A stretch of DNA of 64,000 bases from Marinilabiliales bacterium (GTDB lineage: Bacteria; Bacteroidota; Bacteroidia; Bacteroidales; SZUA-534), in the NCBI GenBank assembly GCA_003512955.1, contig DOTG01000004.1:62001-126000 (forward strand), read 5' to 3'. Of the stretch, positions 52,919 through 63,086 are shown piece after piece. A model generated the notes under the pieces. That model was not told the DNA's origin. It was given only the letters and a program-made list of their open reading frames with translations, and searched no databases. Numbering within the stretch: the first letter of the stretch is position 1; each line of letters begins with the position of its first letter. The position numbers and the translations under genes were made by a program.

Positions 52919-54169
52919 ATGTTGTATTACCTGTTTGAATACCTTGACAAGCTGAATTTTCCAGGTGCCGGGATGTTCCAATACATTTCGTTCCGTTCAG
53001 GAATGGCTATTATTTTCTCGTTACTTATCGCGCTCATTTATGGTAAAAAGGTCATCCGGTTGCTGCAACGGATGCAAATCGGGGAAGAAGTGCGCGATCT
53101 TGGGCTCGAAGGTCAGATGCAAAAGAAAGGGACCCCAACCATGGGTGGAATTATCATTCTGGGTTCCATTGTCATTCCGGTATTGCTCTTTGCCAAACTG
53201 CACAACATTTATATTATCCTGATGCTGATAACCACTGTTTGGCTGGGTACCATCGGTTTTATCGACGATTATATCAAAGTGTTTAAAAAAGATAAAAAAG
53301 GACTGGCCGGCCGTTTTAAAATCATGGGTCAGATTGGTCTTGGGTTGATTGTTGGGTTGACACTCTATTTTAGCGAAGATGCTGTTATCCGCGATACCCA
53401 TTTGACAAGCAATATAAAAACGGAGATGGTGATTCAGGAAGAATCGTTTGGTATTGATGAATCGGCCAAGCATCCAATGGATGTAAAATCGACCAAAACC
53501 ACCATTCCTTTTTTTAAAAACAATGAGGCCGACTATGCCGGGCTGGTAAAATTTCTGGGCGAAGGAGCCTCTAAAAACTGGGCTTGGGTGGTATTTGTAA
53601 TTGTAGTCATCTTTATTATTACCGCCGTAAGTAACGGTGCCAACATGACTGATGGCCTCGATGGTTTGGCCACGGGAACTTCCGCCATTATTGGGGTCAC
53701 ACTGGGGATTCTGGCTTACCTTTCGGGTAACCTGATTTATGCCAATTACCTGAATATCATGTACATTCCACATACAGGCGAATTGGTGGTATTTGCTGCT
53801 GCATTTATGGGCGCCACCGTAGGATTTTTGTGGTACAATTCCTATCCGGCGCAAGTATTTATGGGCGATACGGGTAGTCTGTCGTTGGGCGGAATTATTG
53901 CTGTTTTTGCCATCCTCATTCATAAAGAACTGCTGATTCCCATCCTTTGCGGGATTTTCCTTGTCGAAAATCTTTCGGTAATGATGCAGGTCTCCTATTT
54001 TAAATACACTAAAAAGAAATTTGGTGAAGGACGGCGGATTTTCAAAATGGCTCCCCTCCACCACCATTACCAGATAAAAGGTTTTCCGGAGGCTAAAATC
54101 GTGACCCGGTTCTGGATTATTGGAATCATACTGGCTGTATTAACCATTGTCACTCTTAAAATCAGGTAG
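52919..54169 (+). CDS. mraY: lipid I synthase MraY
   Basis: MraY joins phospho-MurNAc-pentapeptide to undecaprenyl phosphate to give lipid I. The 416-residue protein has about ten membrane helices. It carries KKGTPTMGGIIIL, FIDDYIKVFKKDKKGLAGRFK, NGANMTDGLDGLA, YPAQVFMGDTGSLSLGG, and APLHHHYQIKGFPE. A loop after the fifth helix (residues about 155-210) is longer than in E. coli, usual for Bacteroidota. It follows murE by 2 bp. Confidence 0.96.
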   Translation: MLYYLFEYLDKLNFPGAGMFQYISFRSGMAIIFSLLIALIYGKKVIRLLQRMQIGEEVRDLGLEGQMQKKGTPTMGGIIILGSIVIPVLLFAKLHNIYIILMLITTVWLGTIGFIDDYIKVFKKDKKGLAGRFKIMGQIGLGLIVGLTLYFSEDAVIRDTHLTSNIKTEMVIQEESFGIDESAKHPMDVKSTKTTIPFFKNNEADYAGLVKFLGEGASKNWAWVVFVIVVIFIITAVSNGANMTDGLDGLATGTSAIIGVTLGILAYLSGNLIYANYLNIMYIPHTGELVVFAAAFMGATVGFLWYNSYPAQVFMGDTGSLSLGGIIAVFAILIHKELLIPILCGIFLVENLSVMMQVSYFKYTKKKFGEGRRIFKMAPLHHHYQIKGFPEAKIVTRFWIIGIILAVLTIVTLKIR

Positions 54170-54173
54170 CCCG

Positions 54174-55517
54174 ATGGAACCTCAAAAATACATTGCCATA
54201 TTGGGAGCCGGCGAAAGCGGCGTGGGTGCAGCGGTTTTGGCCAAAGCCAAAGGATTCAATGTGTTTGTTTCCGATTTAGGAAATATTACCGATGCCTACA
54301 AAGCCGAACTCAACGCCCATCAAATTGAATGGGAAGAAAACCAGCATTCGGAGGAGAAGATTCTGCAAGCTACAGAAATCATCAAAAGCCCGGGTATTCC
54401 CGACAAAGCACTGTTGGTAAAGAAGGCTGTTGAAAAGGGCATCCCCATCATCTCCGAAATTGAATTTGCTGGTCGCTACACCCAAGCCTTTATGATTGGC
54501 ATTACAGGGAGCAACGGGAAAACCACCACCACGCTTTTGACTTTCGATTTATTAAAACGGGCTGGATTCAACGTTGGTCTGGCCGGGAATGTGGGAAAAA
54601 GCTTTGCACGCCAGGTGGCTACTGAAAATTTCGACTATTATGTGCTTGAGCTGAGCAGTTTCCAACTCGATGGCATGTATAGTTTTAAGGCCGATATTGC
54701 TGTTATAATGAATATTACCCCCGATCATTTAGACCGGTACGAATACAAGTTTGAAAACTATGTGGCATCTAAATTCCGGATTATCAGGAACATGACTAAA
54801 AATCAGAAACTCATATTTTGCCAGGATGACGAAGTGGTGGTTGCAAGATTAAAAGAACTGAATCCTGACATTGAACTTTTGCCCTTTACGCTTTCCCAGA
54901 AGATTAAAAATGGGGCGTATGTAGATGGAGAACAAATGGTTATTAAACTTCATAACAACGAATTTACTATGGATATTAAGGATTTAGCACTACAAGGTAA
55001 GCACAATACCTACAATTCCATGGTAGCTGCTGTGGCCGCCAATGTTCTGAGCATCAGAAAAGAAACAATCCGCGATTGCCTAACCAATTTTCAAGGGGTG
55101 GAACACCGGCTGGAACCTGTTATTTCGGTGCATAAAATTGAGTTTATCAACGACTCAAAGGCCACCAACGTAAACTCTACATGGTACGCCCTCGAAAGCA
55201 TGAAAAAACCTGTCATCTGGATTGTTGGCGGAGTTGATAAAGGTAACGACTATACTTTACTGATGCCTTTGGTTAAAGAAAAGGTGAAAGCCATTGTCTG
55301 TCTGGGGGTTGATAACTCAAAACTTCGGACAGTATTCGAGGGAAAGGTAAAAACGTTGGTCGAAGCCCGTTCTATGGAGGAAGCTGTGCGAGCTTCCTAC
55401 CTTCTTGGAACCAGTGGTGATGTGGTACTTTTATCGCCAGCCTGCGCCAGCTTCGATTTATTCCAGAATTATGAAGACCGGGGCCGGCAATTTAAACAAG
55501 CAGTTCGGAATCTTTAG
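54174..55517 (+). CDS. murD: UDP-MurNAc-L-Ala-D-Glu ligase MurD
   Basis: MurD adds D-glutamate to UDP-MurNAc-L-Ala. The 447-residue protein starts IAILGAGESGVGAAVLAKAKG (Rossmann-like) and has GITGSNGKTTTT, ELSSFQLDG, NITPDHLDRY, HRLEPV, and FINDSKATN. ATG 54174 follows the mraY stop by 4 bp; an in-frame ATG at 54147 would overlap mraY and is not needed. ftsW starts 25 bp after the stop. Confidence 0.95.
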   Translation: MEPQKYIAILGAGESGVGAAVLAKAKGFNVFVSDLGNITDAYKAELNAHQIEWEENQHSEEKILQATEIIKSPGIPDKALLVKKAVEKGIPIISEIEFAGRYTQAFMIGITGSNGKTTTTLLTFDLLKRAGFNVGLAGNVGKSFARQVATENFDYYVLELSSFQLDGMYSFKADIAVIMNITPDHLDRYEYKFENYVASKFRIIRNMTKNQKLIFCQDDEVVVARLKELNPDIELLPFTLSQKIKNGAYVDGEQMVIKLHNNEFTMDIKDLALQGKHNTYNSMVAAVAANVLSIRKETIRDCLTNFQGVEHRLEPVISVHKIEFINDSKATNVNSTWYALESMKKPVIWIVGGVDKGNDYTLLMPLVKEKVKAIVCLGVDNSKLRTVFEGKVKTLVEARSMEEAVRASYLLGTSGDVVLLSPACASFDLFQNYEDRGRQFKQAVRNL

Positions 55518-55542
55518 TAGTTAACTTTTAGTTGATACAATT

Positions 55543-56748
55543 GTGAAAGAGAAATTTTTAAGGAACTTCAAAGGAGACACCGCCATCTGGCTCATCATCT
55601 TTCTGTTGGCTATCTTCTCGATGCTCACTGTTTACAGTGCCACAGGTACTTTGGCCTACCGCAAAATGGGCGGCAACACCTCCTATTTCCTCTTTAAACA
55701 CATGGCGTTTCTGGGCTTTGGTATCGGAATCAGCTATGTACTTCACAATGTATCGTATAAAATCTATTTTTCGCTATCGCAGTTATTGCTTTACCTGAGT
55801 ATTCCATTGTTAATCTGGACGTTATTCAAAGGGGTTAGCCTGAACGATGCTTCGCGCTGGGTCACTTTGCCGGGAACAGGTATTTCGTTTCAGGCCTCCG
55901 ACTTTGCCAAGCTGGCGCTCATCATGTACATTGCACGGGTTTTATCGAGCAACCAGGAAAAGATTCACGAATTTAAGTCCGCCTTAAAACCTATATTGTT
56001 TTGGGTATTTGTCATTTGTGGACTGATTTTACCCGCCAACTTCTCAACGGCGGCCATGCTGTTTGCCATTTGCATGATACTTTTGTTTATTGGCCGGATA
56101 CGTATGAAACACCTGCTTTCGCTGATGGGGATTGGCGTGGTGGCCATTACCATTTTTATTGTAATCGCCTGGAATATGCCCAACAAAGGCAGGGTCGGAA
56201 CCTGGAAAGCTCGGGTGGAAAACTACATCAGTGGCGACGATAACGGAAACTACCAAGCCAATCAATCAAAGATTGCCATTGTAAGCGGCGGACTTTTTGG
56301 AAAAGGTCCTGGCAACAGTACCCAACGCAATTACCTTCCTCACCCTTATTCCGACTTTATTTATGCCATCATTGTAGAGGAATATGGACTTTTAGGAGGT
56401 ATTGCCGTGTTGATGCTCTATTTGTTTTTGCTCTATCGGGTGGCGCTCATCGTCCGTAAAAGTGAACGTACCTTTCCAGCCTTTCTGGTCATCGGGTTGG
56501 CATTTAGTTTGGTTTTTCAGGCATTGATTAACATGGGCGTGGCAGTTAATATTTTCCCGGTTACAGGACAAACCCTCCCTTTCGTAAGTATGGGGGGTAC
56601 ATCCATTCTATTTACAAGCGTGGCTTTCGGAATCATTTTAAGTGTGAGCCGTACTGTTCAACCTGATGAAGCAATCAAACAAACAACTGAAACAGAAATT
56701 GAAAATGAATCAGAACAAGAGTCAGAAGCCTCTGCGGATAATAATTAG
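55543..56748 (+). CDS. ftsW: SEDS glycosyltransferase FtsW
   Basis: FtsW polymerises septal glycan chains together with FtsI. The 401-residue protein has ten membrane helices, the GVSLNDASRWV and QASDFAKLALIMYIA loops, and QSKIAIVSGGLFGKGPGNST, typical SEDS signatures. A charged tail of about 30 residues ends it. The start is GTG. The last 44 bp overlap the murG start, so the two are translationally coupled. Confidence 0.95.
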   Translation: MKEKFLRNFKGDTAIWLIIFLLAIFSMLTVYSATGTLAYRKMGGNTSYFLFKHMAFLGFGIGISYVLHNVSYKIYFSLSQLLLYLSIPLLIWTLFKGVSLNDASRWVTLPGTGISFQASDFAKLALIMYIARVLSSNQEKIHEFKSALKPILFWVFVICGLILPANFSTAAMLFAICMILLFIGRIRMKHLLSLMGIGVVAITIFIVIAWNMPNKGRVGTWKARVENYISGDDNGNYQANQSKIAIVSGGLFGKGPGNSTQRNYLPHPYSDFIYAIIVEEYGLLGGIAVLMLYLFLLYRVALIVRKSERTFPAFLVIGLAFSLVFQALINMGVAVNIFPVTGQTLPFVSMGGTSILFTSVAFGIILSVSRTVQPDEAIKQTTETEIENESEQESEASADNN

Positions 56749-57823
56749 CGGCGGGGGCACCGGCGGCCATATATTCCCGGCACTTTCGATAGCTAGGGCC
56801 ATTCAACGGCGCGATACCAATGCCGAGATTTTGTTTGTTGGTGCCCATCATAAAATGGAGATGGAAAAAGTCCCGGCAGCAGGTTATAAAATTGTAGGGC
56901 TTCCTGTGATTGGATTCCAGAGGAAATTTTTGTTAAAAAACCTTACGTTTTTCCCAAAATTGTTTATCAGCCTTTCAAAATGCCGGAGCATCATTAAAAC
57001 CTTTAAACCTGATATGGTGGTTGGCGTAGGAGGTTTTGCCAGCGGCCCCTTGCTTTGGACCGCACAAAGGCTAAAAATCCCAACCCTGATACAGGAACAA
57101 AATTCGTATGCCGGGGTCACCAACAAGTTATTGGCTTCAAAAGCAAACCGCATCTGTGTGGCTTACGACGAAATGCACCGCTATTTCCCGGAAAAGAAGA
57201 TTGTAATTACCGGAAACCCGGTCCGTAAAGATTTACAACATATTAAATCGAAAAGTCAGGAGAGCCTGGAGCATTTTAATATTAATCCCGAAAAGAAAAC
57301 CGTATTGGTAGTTGGGGGCAGTTTGGGGGCACGTACCATTAACGAAAGTATTGCCGCCAACCTCGATGAACTGATTCATAAAGACATCCAGGTTATTTGG
57401 CAAACAGGAAAGTATTACTACGAAACAGCCGTTCAGGAATTGGTTGCCTACAAAAAGCACCATGTCCAGGTACATCAATTCATTAACCGGATGGATTTGG
57501 CCTTTGCCACAGCCGACTTTATTATTTCCAGAGCAGGTGCCGGAACCATTTCGGAACTGTGTATCGTGGGCAAACCTGTTATTCTTGTGCCTAGCCCCAA
57601 CGTGGCCGAGGATCACCAGACGAGGAATGCCATGGCGTTGGTAAGTAAAAATGCCGCCATCCTGGTGAAAGATAAAGAGGCCAAAACCCAATTGATTCCT
57701 GAGCTTTTTAAACTGGCATCGGACGATCAGCGCAGAGTGGAATTAGGCATCAACATTCAAAAGTTGGCCAAACCACATGCGGATGATCTGATCGTGGACG
57801 AAATTTATCAATTAATATCGTAA
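56705..57823 (+). CDS. murG: lipid II synthase MurG
   Basis: MurG adds GlcNAc to lipid I. The 372-residue protein has the N-terminal IISGGGTGGHIFPALSIA, VGVGGFASGPLL, TLIQEQNSYAGVTNK, GGSLGARTIN, and SRAGAGTISELCIVGKP. ATG 56705 is chosen over an in-frame ATG at 56666, which would add 13 residues deeper in ftsW. It ends 3 bp before murC. Confidence 0.95.
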   Translation: MNQNKSQKPLRIIISGGGTGGHIFPALSIARAIQRRDTNAEILFVGAHHKMEMEKVPAAGYKIVGLPVIGFQRKFLLKNLTFFPKLFISLSKCRSIIKTFKPDMVVGVGGFASGPLLWTAQRLKIPTLIQEQNSYAGVTNKLLASKANRICVAYDEMHRYFPEKKIVITGNPVRKDLQHIKSKSQESLEHFNINPEKKTVLVVGGSLGARTINESIAANLDELIHKDIQVIWQTGKYYYETAVQELVAYKKHHVQVHQFINRMDLAFATADFIISRAGAGTISELCIVGKPVILVPSPNVAEDHQTRNAMALVSKNAAILVKDKEAKTQLIPELFKLASDDQRRVELGINIQKLAKPHADDLIVDEIYQLIS

Positions 57824-57826
57824 ACT

Positions 57827-59218
57827 TTGGAACTGAAGAATTTTGATAGGATTTATTTTGTTGGCATCGGCGGCATTGGAATGAGCGCCCTGGCTAGCTG
57901 GTTCGCCAAAGCGGGGTATCAGGTGGCCGGGTATGACCGTAGTGCTTCTGAGATTACCCAGAAACTTCAAGACGAAGGCATTGAGGTGTTTTTTGATGAA
58001 TCGGTTCATGCCATTCCTGATAAATTTATCGTGGAGCCCAACCATGTTTTGGTGGTTTACACGCCGGCCATCCCCAAAAATCACGCTGGCTGGAATTATT
58101 TTGTAACCCATGGATACCGGGTCATGAAACGGGCCGAAGCCTTAGGCATTTTGGTAAGCGGGAAGTCTGGCATCGCCGTGTCAGGAACCCACGGTAAAAC
58201 ATCGGTATCCACAACTACTGCCTGGTTGCTGAAAGATCGGTGCAGCGCGTTCTTAGGAGGGATTTCGAAAAATCTACAATCGAATGTAATCATCCAGCCG
58301 GAAACCAAAACCGTAGTGATTGAAGCGGATGAATACGACCGTTCCTTCCTAACGCTTTTCCCTGAAACTGCTGTTGTTACAGCTATGGATGCCGATCACC
58401 TGGACATTTATGCCAATAAAGAGGAGATTGTGGAAACCTTCTATCAGTTTATTGGGCAAATTAAAAAAGGAGGAAAACTGATTTACAAAAAGGGACTAAC
58501 CATTCCTTCATCGGTAAACCTGGATATTACCTATTACACCTATTCACTGACTGATACCACTGCCCAGTTTTATGCCCAAAACATCCGGGTAATCGACGGT
58601 CAATACCTGTTCGATTGGGTAACCCCCAAGGGAATTTTCCCTGGATTTATCATGGGGATTCCCGGGTTATATAACCTTGAAAATGCTTTGGCAGCTTTAG
58701 CGGCAGCATGGTTGAATGGCATGAATCCCAAACAATTGAAAAATTCGCTTGCGCTGTACAAAGGAGTTAAACGGAGGTTCGACTTCCAAATCAAGCAGTC
58801 TAAATTGATTTATCTGGACGACTATGCCCATCACCCCGAAGAAATACGGGCTTGCGTGGAATCAGTCCGCCATTTGTTTCCCAACCGGCATCTCACGGTG
58901 GTTTTTCAGCCGCACCTGTACAGCCGCACCCGCGATTTTGCCGATGAATTTGCAAAAAGTTTAGATTTATGCGATGCCGTGATACTTTCCGAGATTTATC
59001 CGGCGCGGGAGGAACCCATTCCGGGAGTGACCAGCCAGATGCTTCTTGATAAGATGGCCTTGAAAAACAAAAAAATCTGTTCCTACGAAAACATTCTGGA
59101 AAACCTGCTCACGAGCGATTTGGATGTGCTCATAACCATGGGTGCTGGCAATATCGACCGATTGGTAGAACCCATCACCGAGGCATTAACACTTAAATAC
59201 AAGGAGGTTTTCGAGTGA
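57827..59218 (+). CDS. murC: UDP-MurNAc-L-Ala ligase MurC
   Basis: MurC adds L-alanine to UDP-MurNAc. The 463-residue protein has IYFVGIGGIGMSALASW, VSGTHGKTSVSTTTAW, EADEYDRSFL, MDADHLDIY, and DDYAHHPEEIRA. Length is normal. The start is TTG, 3 bp after murG. Its stop overlaps the GTG of ftsQ (GAGTGA), so the two are coupled. Confidence 0.95.
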   Translation: MELKNFDRIYFVGIGGIGMSALASWFAKAGYQVAGYDRSASEITQKLQDEGIEVFFDESVHAIPDKFIVEPNHVLVVYTPAIPKNHAGWNYFVTHGYRVMKRAEALGILVSGKSGIAVSGTHGKTSVSTTTAWLLKDRCSAFLGGISKNLQSNVIIQPETKTVVIEADEYDRSFLTLFPETAVVTAMDADHLDIYANKEEIVETFYQFIGQIKKGGKLIYKKGLTIPSSVNLDITYYTYSLTDTTAQFYAQNIRVIDGQYLFDWVTPKGIFPGFIMGIPGLYNLENALAALAAAWLNGMNPKQLKNSLALYKGVKRRFDFQIKQSKLIYLDDYAHHPEEIRACVESVRHLFPNRHLTVVFQPHLYSRTRDFADEFAKSLDLCDAVILSEIYPAREEPIPGVTSQMLLDKMALKNKKICSYENILENLLTSDLDVLITMGAGNIDRLVEPITEALTLKYKEVFE

Positions 59219-60006
59219 AAAAACTAAAAAATATCATCTCTTGGGTGTTGGTTCTGGTCTATCTGGTGGTGGCCCTTTCATTCATCTCGGCCAAACGAAA
59301 AGAGGTGGCCTGCGAAAAGGTGAAAGTTCATATCTATGATGGAACCAAAAACCTGTTTATTGAGGAAAAAGATGTGCTGAACATGCTGAAACGCAATAAA
59401 ATAAACGTGATTGGACAGATCATAGAAGATGTAAACGTGAACCGTTTAGAAGAGATCATAAAGCATCATCCCTCAGTAAAAGAGGCCGATGTATATCGCA
59501 GTTTAACGGGTGAAATCAAGGTAGGAATCCAACAACGAAAACCTATTTTGCGGGTATTCAACAACCATGGCGAGAGTTTTTACATTGACGATGAAGGTAC
59601 AGCCATGCCCCTTTCGACCAAATACTCGGCACACATATTGGTGGCATCTGGCAACATCAGTTTTACCTATTCCCGTTTGATAGCCCAAAAGAGAGAACAG
59701 CGTGGTGGAAAAGTTGTGGAAAACTCGATTCCCCAATTGCGTGATTTATATCAACTTGCCTCTTATATTTATAACGACGAATTCTGGAATGCTCAGATTG
59801 AGCAAATCTATGTGAATAGCAGAGATATTGAGCTCATTCCCAGAGTTGGAACCCATGTAATTAAATTAGGAACCATGGAAGACTATACCAAAAAGTTCCG
59901 GAATTTAAAGGCATTGTACGAACAAGGCTTGCCGGTGGTAGGCTGGAACAACTATAAAACAATAAATTTAAAATACAGCAATCAGGTAATTTGCACAAAA
60001 AGATAA
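59215..60006 (+). CDS. ftsQ: cell division protein FtsQ
   Basis: FtsQ is a bitopic divisome protein that recruits the FtsL/FtsB complex. The 263-residue protein has a short cytoplasmic start, one membrane helix (NIISWVLVLVYLVVALSFISA, residues about 5-25), and a periplasmic POTRA-like region (IEDVNVNRLEEIIKHHPSVKEADVYRSLTGEIKVGIQQRKPILRVF), then a beta domain. The start is GTG. It overlaps murC by 4 bp and ends 3 bp before ftsA. Confidence 0.93.
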   Translation: MKKLKNIISWVLVLVYLVVALSFISAKRKEVACEKVKVHIYDGTKNLFIEEKDVLNMLKRNKINVIGQIIEDVNVNRLEEIIKHHPSVKEADVYRSLTGEIKVGIQQRKPILRVFNNHGESFYIDDEGTAMPLSTKYSAHILVASGNISFTYSRLIAQKREQRGGKVVENSIPQLRDLYQLASYIYNDEFWNAQIEQIYVNSRDIELIPRVGTHVIKLGTMEDYTKKFRNLKALYEQGLPVVGWNNYKTINLKYSNQVICTKR

Positions 60007-60009
60007 GAT

Positions 60010-61356
60010 ATGAACCCTAAAGAAAAAATAGTAGCAGCCATTGACATTGGAACCACTAAGATTGTGGCCATCATTGGGAAAAAGAACGAAAACGGTAAAA
60101 TTGAAATACTTGGATATGGCAACACCAAGTCCACCGGAGTTAAACGGGGTGTGGTGCTGAACATTGAACAAACCGTTATTGCCATCAGGCAGGCAGCCGA
60201 CCTGGCCGAAGCCCAGGCAGGTTTAAAAATCACCGATGCCTACGTGGGCATTGCCGGCCAGCACATCCGCAGCATGCGCAACCGTGGGTACATCAACCGC
60301 GATTCGTACGATGCCGAAATCTCGAAAGAAGACGTGCAGGCGTTGGTGGACGACATGTTTAAAATCCCGATTGATGTGGGCGAAGAAATTATTCACGTGT
60401 TGCCGCAAAGTTATGTGGTGGACAACGAAACAGGTGTGAAAAACCCTGTAGGTATGTTTGGCAAACGGCTGGAAGCCAACTTCCATATTGTTATCGGACA
60501 AACTGCCGCCGCCAACAACATCAAAAAATGTGTCAACCGTGCGGGTATCAATGTGAAAAAGTTGATTCTTGAACCACTTGCATCTTCGGATGCAGTGTTG
60601 ACCGAGGACGAAAAGGAGATTGGGGTAGCTTTGGTGGATATTGGTGGGGGAACGACCGATGTAGCCGTATTTTACGATGGCATTATCCGTCACACGGCAG
60701 TGATCCCTTTTGGAGGTAACATTGTAACACAGGATATCAAACAGGGATGCAACATTTTGGAGCGTTATGCCGAACAATTGAAATTGAAATATGGTTCTTC
60801 CTTAGCCGACAAGGCTCAGGAAAACAAAGTGGTGAGCATCCCAGGCATCAACGGCCGTCCCCCGAAAGAAATTTCGTTCAAAAATCTGGCGCACATCATC
60901 CAGTCAAGGATGGAGGAGATTATTGCCCAGGTGTATTTTGAGATTGAAGCTTCGGGGATGTCGCAGTATTTAGGTGCAGGTATTGTGCTCACCGGGGGCG
61001 GTGCATTATTGAAAAACCTGAACCAACTGGTAGCTTTCAAAACCGGACTCGATGTGCGTACGGGTCTTCCGAGCCAGAATATCCAAAGCGATAAAATGGA
61101 AGAGGTGAACCAACCTACTTTTGCTACCAGTTTTGGGTTAATCCTGAATGGGTTTAACGAAAAAGGCGACAATTGCGCCGAAGCAAAAATTATGGTTCCG
61201 AAAATGGAGAAAAAACAAGTAACAGTGCCTGATAACGAACCCGAGCCTGTAGTTATGGAGGTGGAACCTGTTGAAAAGAAACAAAGCAAAAAGAAGATTT
61301 CAAATTTGTTTGATAAACTGGGCGAGTTCTTTGAAGTTGACGACCAACAGATGTAA
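60010..61356 (+). CDS. ftsA: cell division protein FtsA
   Basis: FtsA is an actin-like ATPase that tethers FtsZ to the membrane. The 448-residue protein has AAIDIGTTKIVAII (phosphate-1), ALVDIGGGTTDVAVF (phosphate-2), the 1C domain (GNTKSTGVKRGVVLNIEQTV), VLTGGGALLKNLNQL, and a C-terminal amphipathic helix (KKKISNLFDKLGEFFEV) for membrane binding. A long acidic linker precedes that helix. It is 119 bp before ftsZ. Confidence 0.96.
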   Translation: MNPKEKIVAAIDIGTTKIVAIIGKKNENGKIEILGYGNTKSTGVKRGVVLNIEQTVIAIRQAADLAEAQAGLKITDAYVGIAGQHIRSMRNRGYINRDSYDAEISKEDVQALVDDMFKIPIDVGEEIIHVLPQSYVVDNETGVKNPVGMFGKRLEANFHIVIGQTAAANNIKKCVNRAGINVKKLILEPLASSDAVLTEDEKEIGVALVDIGGGTTDVAVFYDGIIRHTAVIPFGGNIVTQDIKQGCNILERYAEQLKLKYGSSLADKAQENKVVSIPGINGRPPKEISFKNLAHIIQSRMEEIIAQVYFEIEASGMSQYLGAGIVLTGGGALLKNLNQLVAFKTGLDVRTGLPSQNIQSDKMEEVNQPTFATSFGLILNGFNEKGDNCAEAKIMVPKMEKKQVTVPDNEPEPVVMEVEPVEKKQSKKKISNLFDKLGEFFEVDDQQM

Positions 61357-61475
61357 AATCCTGAATTCATCAAAATAGAATCTAAAAAGGATGAATCAGG
61401 TGCTAACGGACTATTACTGAAACAGGAAATTGAAAACAGCAGTAACGCTAGAAATGCTGCACAAAGCTTACAATT

Positions 61476-62990
61476 ATGGCTGAAGAATTAATGAATTTTG
61501 ACCTTCCCCGCGACAGGTCTTCCATCATCAAGGTAATTGGTGTGGGAGGTGGGGGCGGCAACGCGGTAAACCATATGTTCCGGCAGGGAATCACCGATGT
61601 GGATTTCCTGATTTGTAATACCGATGCCCAGGCATTGGTCAACAGCCCCATTCCCATTAAAATACAGTTGGGCGAAACACTTACACAGGGAAGGGGTGCG
61701 GGCAACAAGCCTGAACAGGGGCGTCATGCTGCCATTGAAAGTCTGGATAAAATCACCGATGTGTTATCACATAATACCAAAATGGTGTTTATCACAGCAG
61801 GTATGGGTGGAGGCACTGGAACAGGTGCCGCCCCGGTGATTGCCGAAGAGGCAAAGGATTTGGGCATTCTGACTGTTGGAATTGTTACACTGCCCTTCCG
61901 CTTTGAAGGAAAACGCCGGATGCAACAAGCCATTGAAGGGTTAACGAAGATGCGTGAACATGTAGATGCCCTTTTGGTGATTAACAACGAGAAGCTGCGC
62001 GAGATGCACGGCGACTTGCCTTTATCACAAGCCTTTGGAAAAGCAGATAATGTGTTGGCCGTTGCCGCCAAAGGGATTGCCGAAATAATCACCGTGCACG
62101 GCTCTGTAAATGTGGATTTTGCCGATGTGCAGACGGTGATGTCCAACAGTGGCGTGGCCTTGATGGGTTCTGCCCTTGCTACAGGTGAAAACCGGGCCAT
62201 AAATGCCATTGAAGAAGCACTTTCGTCGCCTTTGTTGAATAACAACGATATCCGCGGAGCCAAAAACATCCTGCTCAACATTGCATCCGGCCCCGATGAC
62301 GAAGTGCGCATGGATGAAATTGGTATGATTACAGATTATGTGCAGGAATCGGCGGGAATGAACGCCGACATAATCTGGGGAAATACCCTGGACCCGAAAC
62401 TGGGGGCCAACATCTGCATTACCATTATAGCTACCGGCTTTGGTACCGACAGCATCCCGGAATTTATCGCGCATCAGGAGGAGCAGAAGATTTCTGTCCC
62501 TCTGGTTGAAGTGAAATCCCCTGTGAAAGAACACACACGGAGCAAGCTTATGAACCCCCAACCCATGCACGATGATGAAATACCCTTCGAGGTGATTGAT
62601 AAAGGTTCGTTTACCGAAAATACCCTGCCCTTCCTTAGCGATGAAGATGCCAACCAAGAAGAAGAAATTGAACGGTTTGAACTGTTTACCGAAGAAAAAC
62701 CGACTCCAAAACCCGTCCCACGTCAATTGGATCTGGGCATTGCTACCCCCGGTGATTCCAAAGGGGTGAAATTGGAAAAAGCAAGCAAGCCGCAGGTCTC
62801 GTACAGCAACGAGAACGATCTGGAAGAGCTTGAAAACGAACCGGCTTACAAGCGAAAAAAGGTGCTACTGGACGAATTAAACGAATCGAACGTGGAGGCT
62901 AAAGAGGTGTCGCGGTTTACACTCACCGACGAAGAGGGGGTAACCCGCATCCGTAAAGAGAATTCATTTTTGTTTGATAATGTTGACTAG
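61476..62990 (+). CDS. ftsZ: cell division GTPase FtsZ
   Basis: FtsZ is the tubulin-like GTPase of the division ring. The 504-residue protein has KVIGVGGGGGNAVNHM, the tubulin signature GGGTGTG (111-117), and NADIIWGNTLDPKLGANICITIIATGFG. The C-terminal region beyond residue about 335 is a long variable linker of about 140 residues, rich in Glu and Pro, ending RKENSFLFDNVD. It is the last gene of the cluster and is followed by a strong terminator. Confidence 0.97.
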   Translation: MAEELMNFDLPRDRSSIIKVIGVGGGGGNAVNHMFRQGITDVDFLICNTDAQALVNSPIPIKIQLGETLTQGRGAGNKPEQGRHAAIESLDKITDVLSHNTKMVFITAGMGGGTGTGAAPVIAEEAKDLGILTVGIVTLPFRFEGKRRMQQAIEGLTKMREHVDALLVINNEKLREMHGDLPLSQAFGKADNVLAVAAKGIAEIITVHGSVNVDFADVQTVMSNSGVALMGSALATGENRAINAIEEALSSPLLNNNDIRGAKNILLNIASGPDDEVRMDEIGMITDYVQESAGMNADIIWGNTLDPKLGANICITIIATGFGTDSIPEFIAHQEEQKISVPLVEVKSPVKEHTRSKLMNPQPMHDDEIPFEVIDKGSFTENTLPFLSDEDANQEEEIERFELFTEEKPTPKPVPRQLDLGIATPGDSKGVKLEKASKPQVSYSNENDLEELENEPAYKRKKVLLDELNESNVEAKEVSRFTLTDEEGVTRIRKENSFLFDNVD

Positions 62991-63012
62991 TTGAACGTTG
63001 GTAATTGCTTAC

Positions 63013-63047
63013 AAGCGGGGTATTTTCTAACGATGCCCCGCTTTTTT
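63013..63047 (+). terminator. terminator after ftsZ
   Basis: AAGCGGGG (63013-63020) and CCCCGCTT (63036-63043) form a perfect 8-bp stem over a 15-nt loop, followed by a T run. It closes the mraZ-ftsZ cluster 22 bp after the ftsZ stop. Confidence 0.9.
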
Positions 63048-63086
63048 ATGAAAAAAAATTGAAATGTAAAAAGGCGAAAGCTTATT

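Noticed and set aside
53021..54067. Long minus-strand reading frame opposite mraY
   Set aside because: It lies wholly opposite a certain gene, has no recognisable domain and reflects the codon bias of mraY.
61724..62726. Minus-strand reading frames opposite ftsZ
   Set aside because: They are antisense to ftsZ, show no family signature and are products of codon bias.
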